The notes under the pieces: generated by a model | Seen by the model: the letters and a program-made list of their open reading frames with translations, nothing else | Told to the model about the DNA's origin: nothing | The model's database searches: none | In this document: positions 60,661 to 64,000 of the stretch, piece after piece | Numbering within the stretch: the stretch's first letter is position 1 | Layout: the number at the start of each line of letters is the position of its first letter | Source of the DNA: JALYUA01 sp038239305 | GTDB taxonomy: Bacteria > Acidobacteriota > Thermoanaerobaculia > UBA5066 > Gp7-AA6 | Assembly: GCA_038239305.1 (NCBI GenBank) | Contig: JBBSEW010000001.1 | Span: 1 to 64,000 of the forward strand | Length of the DNA stretch: 64,000 nt | Direction: 5' to 3' | Program-made: the position numbers and the translations under genes

Positions 60661-60930
60661 ATGATCAAAGCGGACATCGTCGACCTCGTCGTCGATCTCG
60701 CGGCCATCCCCCGCGCCAAGGCGGCGACTGCCGTCGAGACCGTCATCGAGTCGATGCGCTCCGCGCTCGGCGCCGGTGACCGGATCGAGCTCCGAGGATT
60801 CGGGGTTTTCCAGGTCAAGCGCCGCAAGCGTGGGATCGGGCGCAATCCGAAGACCGGAGTCGAAGTCACGATCCCGCCGGGCAACACCATCCGGTTCAAG
60901 CCGGGAAAGGACCTTCGGGACCTTCCCTGA
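60661..60930 (+). CDS. HU/IHF family DNA-binding protein, second copy
   Basis: An 89-residue HU-type protein: MIKADIVDLVVDLAAIPRAK start, RIELRGFGVFQVKRRKRG, GRNPKTGVEVTIPPGNTIRF covering the DNA arm, and a short end. It is distinct from the rpsA-linked copy at 14734, which differs in the helical part. AGGAGGAGAGAGG precedes the ATG. It lies between two MshEN paralogues. Confidence 0.92.
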   Translation: MIKADIVDLVVDLAAIPRAKAATAVETVIESMRSALGAGDRIELRGFGVFQVKRRKRGIGRNPKTGVEVTIPPGNTIRFKPGKDLRDLP

Positions 60931-61026
60931 CGCCTGACGGACCGATCGGCCCTCCGGAAATCGGCGCCGGATGCCGAAACCATCGACTTCTCTCGACTTC
61001 CCTGTCGTCCATCCGAGATCCTGCCG

Positions 61027-61032
61027 TAGAAT
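61027..61032 (+). promoter_or_regulatory. Putative -10 (TAGAAT) 6 bp before MshEN paralogue 2
   Basis: Exact match to the hexamer before prs, with 6 bp to the GTG start and no ribosome binding site. Confidence 0.5.
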
Positions 61033-61038
61033 AAGCGG

Positions 61039-62913
61039 GTGGCCCCCCGCCGCATCGGCGAACTGCTAGTCGCCGAAGGATTGCTCACCGAGGGCGCCGT
61101 TCAGCGCGCTCTCGGTTACCAGCGTCTTTCGGGTGAACGCATCAAGCTCGGATCCATTCTTCTGAACTGGGATCTTCTGGGGGAGGACGTTCTCCTCGAA
61201 TCTCTCGCCAAGCTCCACCGATGCCAGGCCGTCACGTGGGAGATGCTCCTCGCCACTCCGATCGAGACGGTTCGCCTCCTCCCCGCCGCGCAGGCGATCC
61301 GTATTGGCGCGGTTCCCTGGGCCGTCGAGAAGGGTGTCATCCGCGTCGCCTTCATCAATCCGTCGAACCTCGCGTCGATCGATGAGGTGGCTTCGCTGAC
61401 GCGCCGTCGTGTCGTGCCGGGCGTCACGACGGAAGCGAGGCTGCTCCAGGCGCATCAGCGCTACTACGGCCGGCACGTCCCTCTCGAATACCGGCCGATC
61501 CTGCAGAAGCTCGACCGCCGCTCGACAACCTCCACGAAGATCGATCGGGACTTCCGTTCGTCGGACATCTCGCGCCCTTCGGACGTCGTGCAATCGGACC
61601 TCGGAAGTTCGCACTCGCGTTCGCGTTCTTCCGATGAGCGGGACTCGGCAGTGAGCCCGCGCTCGACCAGCTTCGAGGGGACCGCCAGCGTCCCGATCCG
61701 CGTCGAGATCCAGGAGGCGTCGGCCGAGCCCCGGCCCCGGGCAGAGCGCTCTGACCCGGTTCTCGAAATGCCGGACGTTTCGGACTTCCCCATCGCGGCG
61801 GCGGCCTCTGCCGGTTTGACGATGCTCCCGGAGACGAAAGCGGAGGAGGAGCAGCCTTCGAATCCAACCGGGCCGGACAAGGGCCGATCCGGGTCCCCGG
61901 TCGCCTCCTTCCACCCGTCCGATTCGTCGGACTCTCTCGAGTCCGCGGAAGAGTCCCTGACGGACTGGGTCGGCGAGGCGCTCTCGGCGTTCACGGAGGG
62001 TCCGCGAGGGGGCTCCGGCCGCTTCGACTCGGAACGGTCGTCGTCTTCCGCCGGCGTATCCGATCCGTCGCTCTTCGGGCGGGAAGCTTCCGCGCTCGCC
62101 TCGGACCCCGAAGCGCTCGACCTCCTTCCGGAGACGAATGCGCTGCGGGATCGTCCGACCAACTCGATGCGTCCCCATGCACATGCATCCCGGCGCATCG
62201 AGCCGGATTCGCTCCCCTCCGAAGCCCACTCGCGCGGAATCCCGGCTTCCATTCCGCCGTTTCGCCGCGCCTCCGATCCGGCTCTTTTCGAGGACCTGTC
62301 CGATCCCGGCGAATCCGATCCCGGCGAAGTAGAAGTAGAGAAGCTCGAGGACGCCGGCGAGAGCGATGCCGTCGCGGCGGGGATGTGGAACCCGTCTTCC
62401 GCGGAGGAGGCCTCCGCGCCCGGTTCGACGGCGCTCGACGCGGCTGCCGGCGCCGGCCGGCGGGACGAAGTCGCGGACTCCCTCCTCGAGGGAGCCCTGG
62501 AGACTCTTCCCCGGGTGCTGCTGCTGGCCTCCGGCCGCAGCGGCGTCACGGGCTGGCGCGGGCGCGGCCCGGGCATGACCCCGGACGTCGTATCGGGGAT
62601 CCGCGTTCCCGTCTCGGAGATCTCGATCTTCTCGTCCGTGCAGGAGTCGGGAGTGCCTCACTTCGGTGCCGTGGATCCTGCGGAGTGGCCGCGGTCCCTC
62701 GTCGCGGTCTTCGGACCGGAACCGCCGGACTGCGCGATTTTCCCGATCCGGATCCTGGATGGTGTCGCGGCATTCCTCTACGCGGACCGGCTGGGCGCCC
62801 CGATGCAATACGAAGACTTCGCGATCGTGGCGCGCGCGTCGGCGTCGGCGGCGAACGTGCTCTCCCGTTTCCTGCTGCGTTCCGACCGTTCGAGCTCCCC
62901 CGTTCGCTCGTAG
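61039..62913 (+). CDS. MshEN (GspE N-terminal) domain protein without ATPase, paralogue 2
   Basis: A 624-residue protein with the same design as the 59123 gene. The doubled MshEN motif is RRIGELLVAEGLLTEGAVQR and KLGSILLNWDLLGEDVLLES (residues 3-60). A long Ser/Asp/Glu/Pro-rich linker (about 165-480) contains two similar SGLTMLPETKAEEE / LDLLPETNALRD segments. The C-terminal GAF-like domain (about 490-615) shares GW and IPVSE/IPWTD-type positions with paralogue 1. No ATPase motifs. It probably senses c-di-GMP and passes the state through the C-terminal domain; partners are unknown. GTG start. Confidence 0.8.
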   Translation: MAPRRIGELLVAEGLLTEGAVQRALGYQRLSGERIKLGSILLNWDLLGEDVLLESLAKLHRCQAVTWEMLLATPIETVRLLPAAQAIRIGAVPWAVEKGVIRVAFINPSNLASIDEVASLTRRRVVPGVTTEARLLQAHQRYYGRHVPLEYRPILQKLDRRSTTSTKIDRDFRSSDISRPSDVVQSDLGSSHSRSRSSDERDSAVSPRSTSFEGTASVPIRVEIQEASAEPRPRAERSDPVLEMPDVSDFPIAAAASAGLTMLPETKAEEEQPSNPTGPDKGRSGSPVASFHPSDSSDSLESAEESLTDWVGEALSAFTEGPRGGSGRFDSERSSSSAGVSDPSLFGREASALASDPEALDLLPETNALRDRPTNSMRPHAHASRRIEPDSLPSEAHSRGIPASIPPFRRASDPALFEDLSDPGESDPGEVEVEKLEDAGESDAVAAGMWNPSSAEEASAPGSTALDAAAGAGRRDEVADSLLEGALETLPRVLLLASGRSGVTGWRGRGPGMTPDVVSGIRVPVSEISIFSSVQESGVPHFGAVDPAEWPRSLVAVFGPEPPDCAIFPIRILDGVAAFLYADRLGAPMQYEDFAIVARASASAANVLSRFLLRSDRSSSPVRS

Positions 62914-62993
62914 CGGCCGTAACTCATCCGAGGCGGAAGCGCCGCTGGATGTCTCGGAGAAACAAGCCTCGGCCGTGAGATAAAGAGAAGGCC

Positions 62994-63932
62994 ATGGACC
63001 CGAGGGACCCGTTTTCACCCCCGAGCCCATCCTCCGATTCCACCCGCGGCGGGCGCTGGTCCCGGTTTCAATTTCGGTTCCCGTATGCCGAGCATCCCCT
63101 TTTTCACCTGGCGCTGTTTCTCCTTTCGTTTACTTCGATGACTGCCGCCGGGGCTCTCTATTTCAGCGGCGCCACGACGGTGACCGCGGCGATCACGCGC
63201 GGGCTCCTGTTCTCGGTTCCGGCGATCCTGATCCTCGGGACGCACGAAATGGGGCACTTCCTGATGTGTCGCCGCTACGGCCTGGCCGCGACCTGGCCCT
63301 ATTTCCTCCCGGCGCCGACCATGTTCGGCACGCTCGGCGCCGTGATCCGGATCAAGGAACCCATCCGGCGGAAGGCGTTGCTCGTCGACGTCGGCGCGGC
63401 TGGCCCTATCGCCGGCTTCGTGATGACGATCCCGTTTCTCTTGTACGGAGTGATGCACTCGAGCCCTGCCGCCGCGTCGCCGCCCGGCTCGGAGACATAC
63501 GTGTTCGGATATCCCCTCGCTCTCCGTCTCGCGCAGCAGTGGACCGGAACGGCGCCTTACACGAGCGCCACCGTTCACGAACACCCGACACTCATGGCGG
63601 CGTGGCTCGGTCTGATCGTCACGGCCCTCAATCTGCTGCCGATCGGGCAGCTCGACGGAGGACACGTGCTGCGGGCGGTCGTCGGCCGGCGCCAGCCTGC
63701 CGTGTCCCGAATCGTCCTGCTCCTGTGCTTCGGCGCCGCCCTGCAGGGAGGTTACTCGTGGGCGATCTTCGGCGGGATCGTGGCCCTCGTCGTCGGGATC
63801 ACGCATCCGCCCGTCGAAGACGACGACGAGCGCATCGGAACGGGCCGCCTCACGATCGCGCTCGTCTGCCTCGCGCTCTTCCTTCTCTGCGCCACGACGG
63901 TCCCGTACGGACCCCTCAGCGATAAGCCGTAA
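62994..63932 (+). CDS. Site-2 protease family M50 metalloprotease, second copy
   Basis: A 312-residue polytopic protease. Zinc motif HEMGH is at about 84-88 in ILGTHEMGHFLMCRRYG, and NLLPIGQLDGGHVLRAV near 216 supplies the Asp ligand. The GTLGAVIRIKEPIRRKALLV segment is typical of the EGY1-like branch of M50. It should cleave membrane-anchored substrates, perhaps anti-sigma factors, but none is paired here. AGAGAAGG precedes the ATG. Confidence 0.88.
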   Translation: MDPRDPFSPPSPSSDSTRGGRWSRFQFRFPYAEHPLFHLALFLLSFTSMTAAGALYFSGATTVTAAITRGLLFSVPAILILGTHEMGHFLMCRRYGLAATWPYFLPAPTMFGTLGAVIRIKEPIRRKALLVDVGAAGPIAGFVMTIPFLLYGVMHSSPAAASPPGSETYVFGYPLALRLAQQWTGTAPYTSATVHEHPTLMAAWLGLIVTALNLLPIGQLDGGHVLRAVVGRRQPAVSRIVLLLCFGAALQGGYSWAIFGGIVALVVGITHPPVEDDDERIGTGRLTIALVCLALFLLCATTVPYGPLSDKP

Positions 63933-63959
63933 GGGGAAGCGGGAGCGGGCGTCTCGCGG

Positions 63960-63994
63960 GATCGCGATCGAGCGATCTCGGGATCAATCAATCT
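63960..63994. repeat. GATC-led octamer array at the window end
   Basis: GATCGCGA, then after 6 bp GATCTCGG and GATCAATC in direct contact. The last pair resembles the end of the 45.6-kb array. Confidence 0.65.
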
Positions 63995-64000
63995 GCCGGG

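Overview
The window is about 64 kb of high-GC, tightly packed bacterial chromosome that is almost entirely housekeeping. Lipid A genes (lpxB, an MsbA-type exporter) point to a diderm cell. An Oar-like TonB receptor with a carboxypeptidase-regulatory domain, DUF4388 proteins, ATPase-less MshEN (GspE N-terminal) proteins, a ComEA-like secreted protein and SpoVG outside a spore former together suggest Acidobacteriota, with Myxococcota-like lineages as the alternative. This placement is an inference from gene content.

Layout. 1-1387 (minus): start of priA and an upstream lipoprotein. 1582-3702 (plus): a fumarase/aspartase-family lyase and a urate-oxidase-N-type membrane protein. 3928-10945 (minus): lpxB, msbA, yicC-type RNase, gmk, rpoZ, coaBC and a family-4 uracil-DNA glycosylase, mostly overlapping by 4 bp. 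11735-13615: asnB. 13631-21544 (minus): a long run made of an M50 protease, scpA, scpB, a pseudouridine synthase, cmk, rpsA, an HU protein, a HIT protein and two small membrane proteins. 21636-27568: a DUF547 lipoprotein, then an ECF sigma, anti-sigma (zinc finger plus HEAT) and DUF4097 module and a ComEA-like protein. 27706-32562 (minus): LD-carboxypeptidase, cNMP/FHA protein, recG and an NAD(P)-binding protein. 32673-33065: RNase P RNA. 33147-39741 (minus): uvrC, two DUF4388 proteins, DUF4126 and a NYN-domain protein. 40407-45566: uvrB with a membrane protein upstream, divergent from a class A penicillin-binding protein. 45809-50675 (minus): prs, rplY, pth, rpsF, rpsR, DUF2232, rplI. 50761-54567: a small lipoprotein and a frameshifted TonB-dependent receptor. 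54939-59025: tRNA-Gln, spoVG, ispE, a LolB-like lipoprotein and a TPR protein. 59123-63932 (plus): two MshEN proteins flanking an HU gene, then a second M50 protease.

How it works together. The genes cover genome maintenance (priA, recG, uvrB, uvrC, UDG, scpAB, HU), translation (S1, S6, S18, L9, L25, Pth, RNase P, tRNA-Gln, RluB), nucleotide supply (gmk, cmk, prs), envelope building (lpxB, msbA, PBP1, LD-carboxypeptidase, ispE) and signalling (cNMP/FHA, ECF sigma, probable c-di-GMP-binding MshEN proteins). Seventeen gene junctions are 4-bp NTGA overlaps (ATGA, GTGA, TTGA, CTGA), so translation is strongly coupled and non-AUG starts are common. At nine transcription-unit heads a TANNNT hexamer sits 6-9 bp before the start codon without a ribosome binding site, which suggests leaderless or nearly leaderless mRNAs. 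Gaps between units carry short tandem arrays, often octamers beginning with GATC. I see no CRISPR array, transposase, integrase or prophage. The best candidates for something undescribed are the GATC-octamer arrays, the leaderless-promoter pattern, the sigma/HEAT anti-sigma/DUF4097 module and the MshEN-HU-MshEN cluster.
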